40,800 nt of DNA from Verrucomicrobiota bacterium (lineage in GTDB: Bacteria > Verrucomicrobiota > Verrucomicrobiia > Limisphaerales > Fontisphaeraceae), in contig JBAXGN010000053.1 of assembly GCA_037139415.1 (NCBI GenBank), positions 1 through 40,800 on the forward strand. The letters run 5' to 3'. Below, one piece after another: positions 21,943 through 30,468 of this stretch. The translations under genes and the position numbers were made by a program. The notes under the pieces were generated by a model. The model ran no database searches, was not told the DNA's origin, and was given only the letters and a program-made list of their open reading frames with translations. Each line of letters opens with the position of its first letter. The first letter of the stretch is position 1.

Positions 21943-23208
21943 ATGCAACGGAATCGGACAATCTGGATCGCTGGGTGCGCGCTTTGGCTGGGCATTGCGG
22001 GGCAAGCCGCGACGCTCCAGGATTACGCCAAAGAGTATCGCAAACAATTGGCGGAAAAAATCATGCCGTACTGGTATGACACCATGGATCGGGAGCACGG
22101 TGGCTACCTGCTGGCGGACGCCCTGAGCGGACGCCAGGTCGCCACGGATAAGAGCCTGGTGACGCAAAGCCGCATGGTGTGGGGATTCGCTCATGCTGAT
22201 ATAAAGGGATTCAGCGACAAACAGCACAATTATCTTAAAGCGGCGGAACACGGCTACCGATTCCTGCTGGAGCATTTTCGCGATCCAGAAAATGGCGGCT
22301 ATTACTGGAAGTTGGGCACCGACGGGAAAATCCTCGATGATCGCAAGATTCTCTACGGCCAATGCTTTGTCATCTATGCCATGGTCGAGTATTCCCGGGC
22401 CAGTGGCCGCCAGGAACCCATTGACCGTGCCATGGAGCTGTATCGTTCGATTCAACAGCGCTCACACGATGCCAACAATGACGGATGGTTTGAACATTTC
22501 AAACGGGATTGGACTCCCCTCATGCAGCATGATGAAACCATCGTGGTCGAATTGGGTGGTCACAAAAGCGCCAATACGCACCTGCACCTGATGGAATGCC
22601 TTACGGAACTATATGACGTTACCCATCATTCGGAGGTGAAAAAATCGTTGGAGGAATGCTTGCGTTTGAATCAGGATTATTTCTATCCGTTGGAAGCGGG
22701 CAAATCCTGTTTTCACCGGCAACCGGATTGGCGACTCGTCACGCGTCCAGCCAGTGCCGGACTGTCCTATGGGCATAATGTGGAGTTTGCCTGGCTGATG
22801 ATTCGCGCGGAGCTGGTTTTGGGACGCAAGCCGTCCTGGAGCCATTTCAATGCCCATCTGGAACATGCGTTGAAATACGGTTATGACTGGATCAATGGCG
22901 GCATCTATGCCCGTGGAATAGACAACCAGCCTGCTACTGCCACGGAGAAAGTCTGGTGGGCGGAAGCGGAATTGATTGCCGCCTTGACCGATGGCCTCAA
23001 GCGCAAATGGAATCCCATGTACGAGGCTGCCCTGGAAAAACAGATTCGTTTTATCGCGGAAAAACAAACCGCACCCGACGGCATCTGGTTGGATACCGTG
23101 ACGAGCGAAGGAAACCCAAAAAGCCCTGGCAAAGCGCACGCGTGGAAGGCGAACTATCACGACGTGCGCGCGATGGTTAAGTTCATGGAAGCGTTTGAAA
23201 AGGACTGA
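21943..23208 (+). CDS. Secreted cellobiose 2-epimerase-like (AGE family)
   Basis: This 421-residue protein is in the N-acylglucosamine 2-epimerase superfamily, an (alpha/alpha)6 barrel. An N-terminal signal peptide (about 1-22, ending GIAGQAA) suggests a periplasmic location. Family landmarks are the SRMVWGFAHA segment near 80, GQCFVIYAMVEY near 145, THLHLMECLTELYDV near 213, and SYGHNVEFAWLM near 275. The last two contain the catalytic-site histidines. The SYGHNVEFAW form favours cellobiose or mannose epimerases over the N-acetylglucosamine type. It would interconvert glucosyl and mannosyl reducing ends of oligosaccharides, which suits a polysaccharide-degrading lifestyle. The ATG at 21943 begins the signal peptide; a longer frame from 21679 crosses fabD and the repeat and was rejected. 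Confidence 0.87.
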   Translation: MQRNRTIWIAGCALWLGIAGQAATLQDYAKEYRKQLAEKIMPYWYDTMDREHGGYLLADALSGRQVATDKSLVTQSRMVWGFAHADIKGFSDKQHNYLKAAEHGYRFLLEHFRDPENGGYYWKLGTDGKILDDRKILYGQCFVIYAMVEYSRASGRQEPIDRAMELYRSIQQRSHDANNDGWFEHFKRDWTPLMQHDETIVVELGGHKSANTHLHLMECLTELYDVTHHSEVKKSLEECLRLNQDYFYPLEAGKSCFHRQPDWRLVTRPASAGLSYGHNVEFAWLMIRAELVLGRKPSWSHFNAHLEHALKYGYDWINGGIYARGIDNQPATATEKVWWAEAELIAALTDGLKRKWNPMYEAALEKQIRFIAEKQTAPDGIWLDTVTSEGNPKSPGKAHAWKANYHDVRAMVKFMEAFEKD

Positions 23209-23217
23209 ACCAGTGGG

Positions 23218-23232
23218 ACGCCAGCCTGGCGT
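23218..23232. terminator. Short hairpin after epimerase gene
   Basis: ACGCCAG (23218-23224) and CTGGCGT (23226-23232) are complementary around a single central base, so a six-pair stem with a three-base loop can form nine bases after the epimerase stop codon. No T-tract follows. It may be a weak terminator or transcript-stabilising hairpin. Confidence 0.3.
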
Positions 23233-23283
23233 GGAGAATGATTGACAAGAATAAAAGTCGCCGTACAAGTGTCTCCGTCATTT

Positions 23284-23433
23284 ATGCGCTGGCTGGATAA
23301 TTGGTTGAGCCGGCAGCAGCGGGGGCTGATCGGTGCTATCTTGTTGCTGTTGTTATTGGGGTGGATCGTCAAACACTGGCGGCTATCCCATCTGCCAACC
23401 CGTACGGTGGTTCCGGTAGCGCAGTCACATTGA
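23284..23433 (+). CDS. Small single-span membrane protein
   Basis: The 49 residues start with an amphipathic stretch (MRWLDNWLSRQQRG) followed by a strong membrane helix (LIGAILLLLLLGWIVKHW) and a short polar tail. It ends two bases before the start of the Minf_1886-type gene at 23436, so translation of the two is probably coupled. No family assignment is possible. An in-frame TTG at 23242 would add 14 residues. The hydrophobic pattern and tight spacing support a real gene, but its small size keeps confidence moderate. Confidence 0.55.
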   Translation: MRWLDNWLSRQQRGLIGAILLLLLLGWIVKHWRLSHLPTRTVVPVAQSH

Positions 23434-23435
23434 TT

Positions 23436-23852
23436 ATGCAGCGGATTAATTTTGAGGAAGAGTTGGACAAGATTGTGAGTCGCGACCCGCGTTTTGAGCG
23501 GGAGGCGTATCATTTTGTCCGCGCCGGTCTGGATCACACGCAGAAAATCAGCGGCAAAGCGCCCAAGGATGAGTTGCGTCACGTCAGCGGCCAGCAATTG
23601 CTCATCGGCATTCGTGAGTACGCCTTGCGCGAGTTCGGCCCCATGGCGATCACGGTGCTGGAGGATTGGGGCATTACCCGCTGCCAGGATTTTGGCGACA
23701 TCGTGTTCAACATGATTGAGGCCGGATTGCTGGCCAAGACCGACAAGGACAGCCGGGCGGATTTTCAGACCGGATATGATTTTCAGGATGCCTTTCGGAA
23801 ACCCTTTTTGCCTGCCGCGAAATGTCCGCCAACGCCCGCGCCATCCGCTTGA
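23436..23852 (+). CDS. Minf_1886-type Verrucomicrobia/Planctomycete protein
   Basis: This 138-residue protein of unknown function belongs to a family largely restricted to Planctomycetes and Verrucomicrobia. Recognisable parts are INFEEELDKIVSRDPRF, AYHFVRAGLDHT, HVSGQQLLIGIREYAL, EFGPMAITVLEDWGI and FGDIVFNMIEAGLL, which cover the whole family profile as I remember it. There is no signal peptide or membrane helix, so it is probably cytoplasmic. The start at 23436 matches the family N-terminus. Its value here is mainly taxonomic: it is one of the strongest single indications of the source phylum. Confidence 0.85.
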   Translation: MQRINFEEELDKIVSRDPRFEREAYHFVRAGLDHTQKISGKAPKDELRHVSGQQLLIGIREYALREFGPMAITVLEDWGITRCQDFGDIVFNMIEAGLLAKTDKDSRADFQTGYDFQDAFRKPFLPAAKCPPTPAPSA

Positions 23853-23974
23853 CCTGAGGGGCTGTTCCCCGCATGCTTGCCGCATTGGCTGGAGGGCAGG
23901 GGATGGTGAAGTAATAGCCTGCCACACGTTTTGTTTCCGAGCGTAATTTCGCTTACAGCCATGAATTTGATGCC

Positions 23975-26512
23975 ATGATGACAAATAATGATGAAGTTCC
24001 CGCTTTGCCGCCCGGCGTGCAGGTGGTCAACCTTGACAATGGGTTGGTGCTGATTCTCCGCGAAGATCACAGCGCCCCGGTCGTGTCTGCCCAGGCTTGG
24101 TGCAAAACTGGCAGCATTCATGAAGGTCGCTGGTTGGGGGCCGGCCTCTCGCATGTACTCGAGCACATGCTGTTCAAAGGCACAACGACGCGCGGATCAG
24201 GCAAGATTGACCAGGAGGTCCATGATGCGGGCGGGTACATGAACGCTTACACTAGCTTTGATCGCACGGTTTACTTTATTGACGTGCCCAACACCGGTGC
24301 GACGGTGGCGATTGATATCCTGTGCGACATCATGCAGCACGCCACCCTGCCGGAGGCGGAACTGGCCAAGGAAATGGATGTCATTCGCCGTGAGATGGAC
24401 ATGGGCCAGGATGATCCCAATCAACGGTCTGGCCGTCGGCTGTTTGAAACCGCCTATACGCGCAGCCCGTACCGGTTTACCGTCATTGGTTACCCGGATA
24501 TTTTTAACGAACTCAAGCGGGAAGATATTTTTAATTATTATCGCGAGAAATACACGCCCAACAACCTGTTCATGGTGGTGGTGGGCGACTTCAAGGCGGA
24601 GGAGGTTATCGCCCAGGTGCGCGCCGCGTTCGCGAACACGAAGGCCCGTCCCATGCCGCCCGAAGTCCTGCCGGAGGAGCCACGGCAACTCGCCGAGCGT
24701 GAAGTGGTGGAGGAAGCCCCGGTGGAGATGGCGCATGTTCATTTCAGTTGGCACATTCCCGATGTCCGGCATACGGATATCCCCGTGCTGGATGTGCTGG
24801 CCACCTTGCTGGGTTCCGGAAGGAGTTCCCGCCTGTATCAGGAAGTGCGCGAGAAAGGCCTGGTCGTATCCGCAGATGCCTGGACCTACAATCCCGGTAA
24901 TCCTGGTTTGTTTGGCATGAGCGCCATGATCGAAGCCGATAAATATGACTCGGCTAAAGCAGCGCTGTTGTCGCAAGTGGAGCGGTTCAAAAACGAATTA
25001 CCCTCCGAAGCGGAACTCGCCAAAGCTGTCAAACAATTCATCGCCGGCACGCTGTCCGCCCGCAAGACCATGGCGGGGCAGGGGCAGGATTTGGGCGGCA
25101 ACTGGATTGCGGCCAACGACCTTAATTTCTCCGCACGCTATCTCGAAACCGTTAAGCAGATCACACCGTCCGATTTGCAGCGCGTGGCCCGTGGTTATCT
25201 GACCAGGGATAATCGCACCATTTATGCGCTCGTTCCGGAAGGGAGCAAGCAGCGCGTCGCCCTGATGGCGGATACGGCAACACGCACTCCCGTCCAAAGC
25301 TTTGTTTTGGCCAATGGAATGCGGTTGCTGCTGAAGGAGGATCACCGCCTTCCGTTCGTGGAATTCCGCGCCGTCTTGCGCGGGGGAATTCTTTCTGAAA
25401 CCGCGGCGACCAACGGCATTTCCTTGCTGACCGCCAAACTGCTGCTCAAGGGCACGAAGACGCGCCGGGCGGATGAAATCGCACGCGAAATCGAATCGCT
25501 GGGCGGCAGTCTGGACACCTTTAGCGCCAATAATACCCTTGGCCTTAGCATGGAAGTGATGCGCGAAGATTTCTCCAAGGGCTTGGAACTGTTTGCCGAT
25601 GTGATTTTGAATCCCGTTTTTCCGGCAGAGGCGTTTGAACGCGAACGGGAAGTGCAATTGGCCTCGATCCGCGCGCAGCGGGATCATTTGTTGCAATGCG
25701 CCATTAAGATGATGCGGCGCGGTCTGTTTGGCGATACCGGTTATGGGTATGATGCCTTGGGGACCGAGGCGGGGTTGGCGCAGTTGACGCCTGCGCACGC
25801 GGCCAAGTGCTGGCAGGACCTTGGTGCGCCAGAAAACTGTGTGCTCTCCATTTACGGCAACTTCCAGACCGGGGAGGTCTGTGCCGAGGTGGAAAAAGCA
25901 CTCGCGGCATGGCAGCGCAAGGCGCACATTCCGGCGTTGCAGCCATCGGCGGCGCTGACGGAAATTCTGCGGCTCGACGAGACTCGCGATAAAAAACAAG
26001 GCGTGCTGGTCATCGGCTTTCGCGGGACGACGATGCTGGATGAAGATCGTTTCGCGCTCGAATTGATCCAGGAGTCGTGCAGCGATCTGGGGTCGCGATT
26101 GTTCACCCGCATTCGCGAGAAACTCGGGCTCGCCTATTATGTCGGTGCGCAAAATATGTTGGGACTCACGCCGGGCTTCTTTGCGTTTTACGCGGGGACG
26201 GAGCCGGATAAAATCAGCGTCTGCGAAGCCGAAATGCTCAGGGAAGTCGCCACCCTCTGCAGCGAGGGGTTGACGGACGAAGAGCTGAAACGTTCCAAGG
26301 CCAAGATCATTGGTCAGAAGAAAATTGGTCGCCAGGATTTAGGACACTGTGCCACTGTGGCTGCCTTGGACGAGCTTTACGGGTTGGGGTACCAGAATCA
26401 CGAAACCGAGGATGCTCGCTATGCGGCGGTGACCTTGGAGCAGATTCGGCATGTCGCGCAAAAATTTCTGACGCCGGATCGCATGGTGGTGGCCGTTATT
26501 CGTCCCGAATAA
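23975..26512 (+). CDS. Tandem M16 (pitrilysin/insulinase) peptidase
   Basis: This 845-residue zinc metallopeptidase consists of two M16 halves. The first (about 1-420) has the inverted zinc motif HVLEH at 60-64, with a downstream glutamate in the segment DVIRREMDMGQDDP that should complete the metal site. The second half (about 430-845) repeats the fold, but the HxxEH position reads ISLLTAKLLLKG, so it is non-catalytic and probably lines the closing chamber. It also contains the R/Y substrate-binding segment (GLAYYVGAQ) typical of M16 C-terminal halves. No signal peptide is seen, so it is probably cytoplasmic. It is followed after 6 bp by the AlkD-like gene. It probably degrades peptides; its specificity is unknown. 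Confidence 0.9.
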   Translation: MMTNNDEVPALPPGVQVVNLDNGLVLILREDHSAPVVSAQAWCKTGSIHEGRWLGAGLSHVLEHMLFKGTTTRGSGKIDQEVHDAGGYMNAYTSFDRTVYFIDVPNTGATVAIDILCDIMQHATLPEAELAKEMDVIRREMDMGQDDPNQRSGRRLFETAYTRSPYRFTVIGYPDIFNELKREDIFNYYREKYTPNNLFMVVVGDFKAEEVIAQVRAAFANTKARPMPPEVLPEEPRQLAEREVVEEAPVEMAHVHFSWHIPDVRHTDIPVLDVLATLLGSGRSSRLYQEVREKGLVVSADAWTYNPGNPGLFGMSAMIEADKYDSAKAALLSQVERFKNELPSEAELAKAVKQFIAGTLSARKTMAGQGQDLGGNWIAANDLNFSARYLETVKQITPSDLQRVARGYLTRDNRTIYALVPEGSKQRVALMADTATRTPVQSFVLANGMRLLLKEDHRLPFVEFRAVLRGGILSETAATNGISLLTAKLLLKGTKTRRADEIAREIESLGGSLDTFSANNTLGLSMEVMREDFSKGLELFADVILNPVFPAEAFEREREVQLASIRAQRDHLLQCAIKMMRRGLFGDTGYGYDALGTEAGLAQLTPAHAAKCWQDLGAPENCVLSIYGNFQTGEVCAEVEKALAAWQRKAHIPALQPSAALTEILRLDETRDKKQGVLVIGFRGTTMLDEDRFALELIQESCSDLGSRLFTRIREKLGLAYYVGAQNMLGLTPGFFAFYAGTEPDKISVCEAEMLREVATLCSEGLTDEELKRSKAKIIGQKKIGRQDLGHCATVAALDELYGLGYQNHETEDARYAAVTLEQIRHVAQKFLTPDRMVVAVIRPE

Positions 26513-26518
26513 GCAACG

Positions 26519-27244
26519 GTGTTGGCCTTGAAAACCACGTTGCCTGACATTCGCCGACAATTGCACACTGCCGCCAGTGTGGAGCAAGCGGCCAACTTAC
26601 AGCGTTTTTTCAAAACCGGGCCCGGCCAATACGGAGCGGGCGACGTCTTCCTGGGCATCAAGGTTCCGCCGATTCGCCGATTGGTGCCATCGGGCGATGA
26701 AATGGCGCTGGCCGAGGTGTGCGAGCTTCTGCATTCCCGTTACCACGAGGAGCGCCTGCTCGCGCTGCTGATTCTGGTGCGCCGCTTTCAGCGGAGTGAA
26801 CCGCCGATGCAACAGAAGATTTTCGAACTGTATCTGCGCGAAACCCGCTACATCAATAACTGGGACCTGGTGGATTTATCCGCGCCGCAAATCGTGGGTG
26901 GTTGGCTGTTGATCCGGCCACGCAAGCTTCTGGATGACTTGGCTCGCTCCGAACTTTTATGGGAACGCCGCATTGCGGTGCTCGCCACATTCACCTTTAT
27001 CCGTCACGGGCAGTTCGATGATACGCTGCGGCTGTGTGAACGTCTGTTGAATGATCCGCATGATTTGATGCACAAGGCGTGCGGTTGGATGCTGCGCGAG
27101 GTGGGTAAACGCGAGGTGGTTGTGTTGTCAGCCTTTCTCGAACAACACGCTCTGGCCATGCCGCGCACGATGCTGCGGTATGCCATCGAGCGCTACCCGG
27201 AAACGCAACGCCAGGCCTGGTTGCGCGTAAAACCTGCGGCCTAG
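26519..27244 (+). CDS. AlkD-like DNA alkylation repair protein
   Basis: This 241-residue all-helical HEAT-like repeat protein belongs to the DNA alkylation repair (AlkC/AlkD) family. These proteins remove bulky or cationic alkylated bases such as 3-methyladenine or 7-methylguanine without base flipping. Family landmarks are VFLGIKVPPIRRL, the N-N-W-D-L-V-D segment (INNWDLVDLSAP), and WERRIAVLATFTFIRHGQF. The NWDLVD aspartate corresponds to the catalytic Asp of AlkD. The start is a GTG at 26519, six bases after the peptidase stop codon; the next in-frame ATG lies far downstream and would remove conserved helices. It is probably co-transcribed with the peptidase. Confidence 0.85.
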   Translation: MLALKTTLPDIRRQLHTAASVEQAANLQRFFKTGPGQYGAGDVFLGIKVPPIRRLVPSGDEMALAEVCELLHSRYHEERLLALLILVRRFQRSEPPMQQKIFELYLRETRYINNWDLVDLSAPQIVGGWLLIRPRKLLDDLARSELLWERRIAVLATFTFIRHGQFDDTLRLCERLLNDPHDLMHKACGWMLREVGKREVVVLSAFLEQHALAMPRTMLRYAIERYPETQRQAWLRVKPAA

Positions 27245-27272
27245 GCCCCGGTTGGTCTCGTTCCCAAAGCAA

Positions 27273-27304
27273 AACCCGTCAGGCGATGTTACGCCCAACG
27301 GGTT
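27273..27304. terminator. Two-tier hairpin between convergent genes
   Basis: AACCCGT (27273-27279) pairs with ACGGGTT (27298-27304), and inside it GGCG pairs with CGCC around a loop ATGTTA. It lies between the convergent ends of the AlkD-like gene and the beta-propeller gene. It is positioned to end transcription from both sides, with A-rich bases on the left and a short GTT on the right. Confidence 0.55.
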
Positions 27305-27337
27305 GTTACAGAGTAAAGCGCTATAGGAGTTGCTCGG

Positions 27338-28561
27338 CTACTTGGCCTCTACGCACACGACATTGCCAGCGGCATTGCGCGCGTAGATTTTTCCGTTGGC
27401 CAGCACGGGCACTGTCCAGCATTTACCACCCAGAATTTGCCCGCGTGAAATCGCTTCAAACGCGGTTGTTTGTGCCTTGGCGATGATCAGTTCTCCCTTG
27501 GCTCCCAAGACGATCAATTTGCCATCTGCCGCCATCAGCGAGCCCAGGCCCACCGACGCCTCCTGCCACTTGATTTCGCCAGTCTTCCACTCCAGGCAGA
27601 TCAGGTGACAGGTCTTTCCGGATTGGCCGGTGACGCCGTACAAAAAACCATCCAGCAACACGCAACTATTGAAGTGGTTCATCATGTTTTTATTCATGTA
27701 AACCTCTTTGGTCTGTCCACCCTTGAATTCTACCAGCGTGCAACCCTTGCCGTATGAGGAGGACAGAAACACTTGGTTACCGTTGAAAATCGGGTCTGCT
27801 GCATTGACGTCGTACTGGGTTTTCCACGGATGCTGCCATAAAATCTGGCCGGTCTTGGGCTCCACGGAGAATAACGTCTCCTTGCCAAAGAATGCCAAGG
27901 CGCGTTTTCCCTCGTTGTCGAACGGCACCGCTGACGCATAACCGGCGGCGTCCGGCTCGGTTTTCCACACTACGTTGCCGGTAGCCTTGTCCACCGCCAC
28001 CCCGGCTTTGTTCACATTCACAACCAACAGGTCTCCCTCAACCAATGGGGAACTCGCGTATCCCCAAGTGGGCAACTTGGCACCGACTTCCTCGGCGATG
28101 TTCTTCGACCAGTTGATTTTACCGGTTGCGGCATCAAAACTATAAAGATGCCCGCGTTTGCTCAGGGTATAGACATTCTTGCCATCCACCGTGGGGGTGG
28201 CGCTGGTGCCGCCTTCATAATATTTGGCGTCCAATCCGCACGCGTAGCTCTGTTTCCAGATTTCCTTGCCGGTGTTCGCGTCGAAACAATAAACGGTATC
28301 CGTTTCGCTGGCGTTGCCGCTGGTATAAAACCGGCCCTCGCTGACAGAGAAAGAAGCAAAACCCATCCCTACTTCTGCCTTCCAAAGGATTTTCGGATTA
28401 TTGGCCGCGTCGGCTTTCCAGCCGGTTTCCTTCGAGATGCCGTTCAGGTCCGGCCCGCGCCAGCGATACCAATCGAGTGCTTGGACATCAGAAACGATTG
28501 CCGTCGAAAACAACGCGGCCATGGCCGCTATCTTTAATTTGTTAAACATACTTGTTTGCAT
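27338..28561 (-). CDS. Secreted PQQ-type beta-propeller protein
   Basis: This protein of about 407 residues has a Sec signal peptide (KIAAMAALFSTAIVSDVQA) followed by repeated PQQ-like blades. Repeat signatures are VYCFDANTGKEIWKQ, LYSFDAATGKINWSK, VAVDKATGNVVWKTE, FSVEPKTGQILWQHP and ICLEWKTGEIKWQEA. It opens with WYRWRGPDLNGIS, the verrucomicrobial and planctomycete form in which a WRGP motif starts the propeller. The glutamates, calcium site and cytochrome domain of true PQQ dehydrogenases are not seen, so it is better called a PQQ-like propeller of unknown binding role. ATGs at 28561 and 28549 are both possible starts. A longer frame to 28666 adds residues unlike a signal peptide. Confidence 0.85.
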   Translation of the reverse strand: MQTSMFNKLKIAAMAALFSTAIVSDVQALDWYRWRGPDLNGISKETGWKADAANNPKILWKAEVGMGFASFSVSEGRFYTSGNASETDTVYCFDANTGKEIWKQSYACGLDAKYYEGGTSATPTVDGKNVYTLSKRGHLYSFDAATGKINWSKNIAEEVGAKLPTWGYASSPLVEGDLLVVNVNKAGVAVDKATGNVVWKTEPDAAGYASAVPFDNEGKRALAFFGKETLFSVEPKTGQILWQHPWKTQYDVNAADPIFNGNQVFLSSSYGKGCTLVEFKGGQTKEVYMNKNMMNHFNSCVLLDGFLYGVTGQSGKTCHLICLEWKTGEIKWQEASVGLGSLMAADGKLIVLGAKGELIIAKAQTTAFEAISRGQILGGKCWTVPVLANGKIYARNAAGNVVCVEAK

Positions 28562-28691
28562 GGCGTGGAGATTACCGAACCACCATTCAGCCGTCAATAC
28601 TCGTTCGGAGCAGTTGGCGTGCAAAAATCGCCCACAAAATTTCTTTTCGTTCATCTTTTGCACCAAAACTTTTGCAATTTCAAATTAATCA

Positions 28692-28725
28692 GGAATGGGT
28701 GGTACATCTGTTGACCACCCATTCC
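28692..28725 (-). terminator. Rho-independent-like terminator of the HtrA gene
   Basis: GGAATGGGTGGT (28692-28703) pairs perfectly over 12 bases with ACCACCCATTCC (28714-28725), with a ten-base loop. It lies about 20 bases beyond the stop codon of the protease gene on the minus strand and is followed there by an A/T-rich stretch. Confidence 0.7.
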
Positions 28726-28746
28726 AGTGCCGTTTCCGCCGTTATT

Positions 28747-30264
28747 TCACGAAACCTTGGTTTCATCCACCACGATGTAACGGCTGCCACCGTTGGCCCA
28801 GAGGCGGACCAAAGTTTGTTTTTCTTTTACGTTCTTGGTCAAGTTGACCGCATCTTCGGCGCTGGTGACGGATTTGCGGTTAATCTCTTGCAACACCATG
28901 CCGGGGCGCAGACCCGCCTCGAACGATGCCGAGTTGGGTGCCACATCGGTAATGAGCGCGCCTTTGAGCGCCGGGGGTAGCTTGAATTGCTGACGCAATG
29001 CCGGGGATAGGTCGGTGACGGCCACGCCATCCAGCGCTTCTCCGGGGGTGCTGCCATTGGGTTGGCTGGCGGCGGCCACGCGTGCTTCCGGCAAGGTCTT
29101 CAAAGTGGCTTTGACGGTTTTCTCTTTGCCGTCACGCATGAGTTTGAGTTCCACCTTGTTGCCGGGTTTGAGTTGCGCGACGGTCAGCCGCAAATGCCGG
29201 CTGTCTCGCACCTCTTTACCATTGATGCCGGTGATGATGTCGCCATCCTTCAAACCCGCCTCGGCGGCGGCGCTGTTCGCGGTGACTTCGCCGACCAACG
29301 CGCCTTTGGCATCGTTCAGGCTGAATTGTTTGGCTAATTCAGGCGTGAGATCCTGGATGGCTACGCCCAGGAAGCCGCGCTCGACTTTGCCAAATTCAAT
29401 GAGTTGTTCCATCACTTGCCGCGCGAGGTTGCACGGTACGGCAAAACCCACGCCGTGATTGCCGCCGCTGCGGCTCAGGATGGCGGTGTTGATGCCGATG
29501 AGGCGACCTTCGGCGTCAATCAGTGCGCCGCCTGAGTTGCCGGGGTTGATGGAGGCATCGGTCTGGATGAAGTCTTCATACTCCTCAATGCCCATGCCGC
29601 CGCGCCCCATGGCGCTGATGATGCCGGAGGTTACCGTCTGGCCGATGCCAAACGGATTGCCAATCGCCAGCACGATGTCGCCGACTTCCAGGTTGTCGCT
29701 GTTGCCAAACGTCGCATAGGATAAGCCCTTGGCCTCAATCCTCAATACTGCAAGGTCCGTCTTGGGGTCGCGCCCCACAACCTTGGCCGTGTATTCCCTG
29801 CGGTCCTTTTCCAGCATCACTCTGATTTCATCCGCTCCATCCACAACGTGGTTATTGGTGAGGATGTAGCCGTCCTCGGTGACGATCACCCCGGAGCCAA
29901 GACTGCGCTGGGTGTGCGTCTTGGGTTGCTGCGGGTTCTGGCCAAAGGGCCGGCCAAAGAACTGTTGGAACATCGGATCTTCAAACATGGGGTTCCCGCC
30001 CATGGCCAGCTCATTGCGCACTTTCTTCGTGGTGAAGATATTGACCACACTGGGCGCGGTTTTCTTGACCACACTCGCGAAGCTGCTCGTGGGGCGGGAG
30101 TCACGCGTCAGTGGGTGGTCATTCACGGACACGTTGACTTCTGCCTTGGCCAGTTTGATGGCGGGTGCGCCGCCGAAGGCATTACCAGCGGACAGATAGA
30201 GCGTTGTTCCACCGGCCAGGGCCAGGGCCCCCGCCGCCATCCATTTCATCATCCAGGTTTTCAT
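28747..30264 (-). CDS. DegQ/HtrA-type periplasmic serine protease
   Basis: This Do-family protease of 505 residues performs envelope protein quality control. A signal or anchor segment (about 5-27) is followed by the trypsin-like domain with the triad His139 (TNNHVVDGAD), Asp170 (KTDLAVLRI) and Ser244 (GNSGGALID). Two PDZ domains follow (about 285-375 and 410-500). The first begins near GFLGVAIQDLTPELAKQF and the second contains GLRPGMVLQEIN. The Gln/Pro/Phe-rich LA loop before the domain (FGRPFGQNPQQP) is as in DegP/DegQ. The start at 30264 begins the signal segment; an ATG 75 bases upstream adds polar residues and was rejected. It is divergent from the DUF6807 gene, with a TTACA palindrome between them. 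Confidence 0.92.
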   Translation of the reverse strand: MKTWMMKWMAAGALALAGGTTLYLSAGNAFGGAPAIKLAKAEVNVSVNDHPLTRDSRPTSSFASVVKKTAPSVVNIFTTKKVRNELAMGGNPMFEDPMFQQFFGRPFGQNPQQPKTHTQRSLGSGVIVTEDGYILTNNHVVDGADEIRVMLEKDRREYTAKVVGRDPKTDLAVLRIEAKGLSYATFGNSDNLEVGDIVLAIGNPFGIGQTVTSGIISAMGRGGMGIEEYEDFIQTDASINPGNSGGALIDAEGRLIGINTAILSRSGGNHGVGFAVPCNLARQVMEQLIEFGKVERGFLGVAIQDLTPELAKQFSLNDAKGALVGEVTANSAAAEAGLKDGDIITGINGKEVRDSRHLRLTVAQLKPGNKVELKLMRDGKEKTVKATLKTLPEARVAAASQPNGSTPGEALDGVAVTDLSPALRQQFKLPPALKGALITDVAPNSASFEAGLRPGMVLQEINRKSVTSAEDAVNLTKNVKEKQTLVRLWANGGSRYIVVDETKVS

Positions 30265-30373
30265 AGTTGTATAATTCAATTTCGTTGTTGTCGTTGGGGT
30301 GCCGTTCCACGGTCGCCCGGTTTCATCTGCTTCAACCATGCCACACCCGGATTGCCGGAGCCTTTCCTGAACA

Positions 30374-30387
30374 TTACAAGAATGTAA
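30374..30387. promoter_or_regulatory. TTACA-AGAA-TGTAA palindrome in divergent promoter region
   Basis: A perfect five-base inverted repeat with a four-base centre lies between the divergently transcribed protease (30264) and DUF6807 (30469) genes. It is near the middle of the 204-bp gap and could be an operator controlling either or both. The regulator is unknown. Confidence 0.28.
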
Positions 30388-30468
30388 GGGAGAGTAATTC
30401 GAGACTCGACGCCGACGGACGGCTTGCTACCATTTGAGCGACGTTTGATTTGGCAGGAAACTTATTTT

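Noticed and set aside
24998-26152. Minus-strand open frame of 384 residues within the M16 peptidase gene
   Set aside because: It is a shadow frame of the peptidase second half with no domain of its own.
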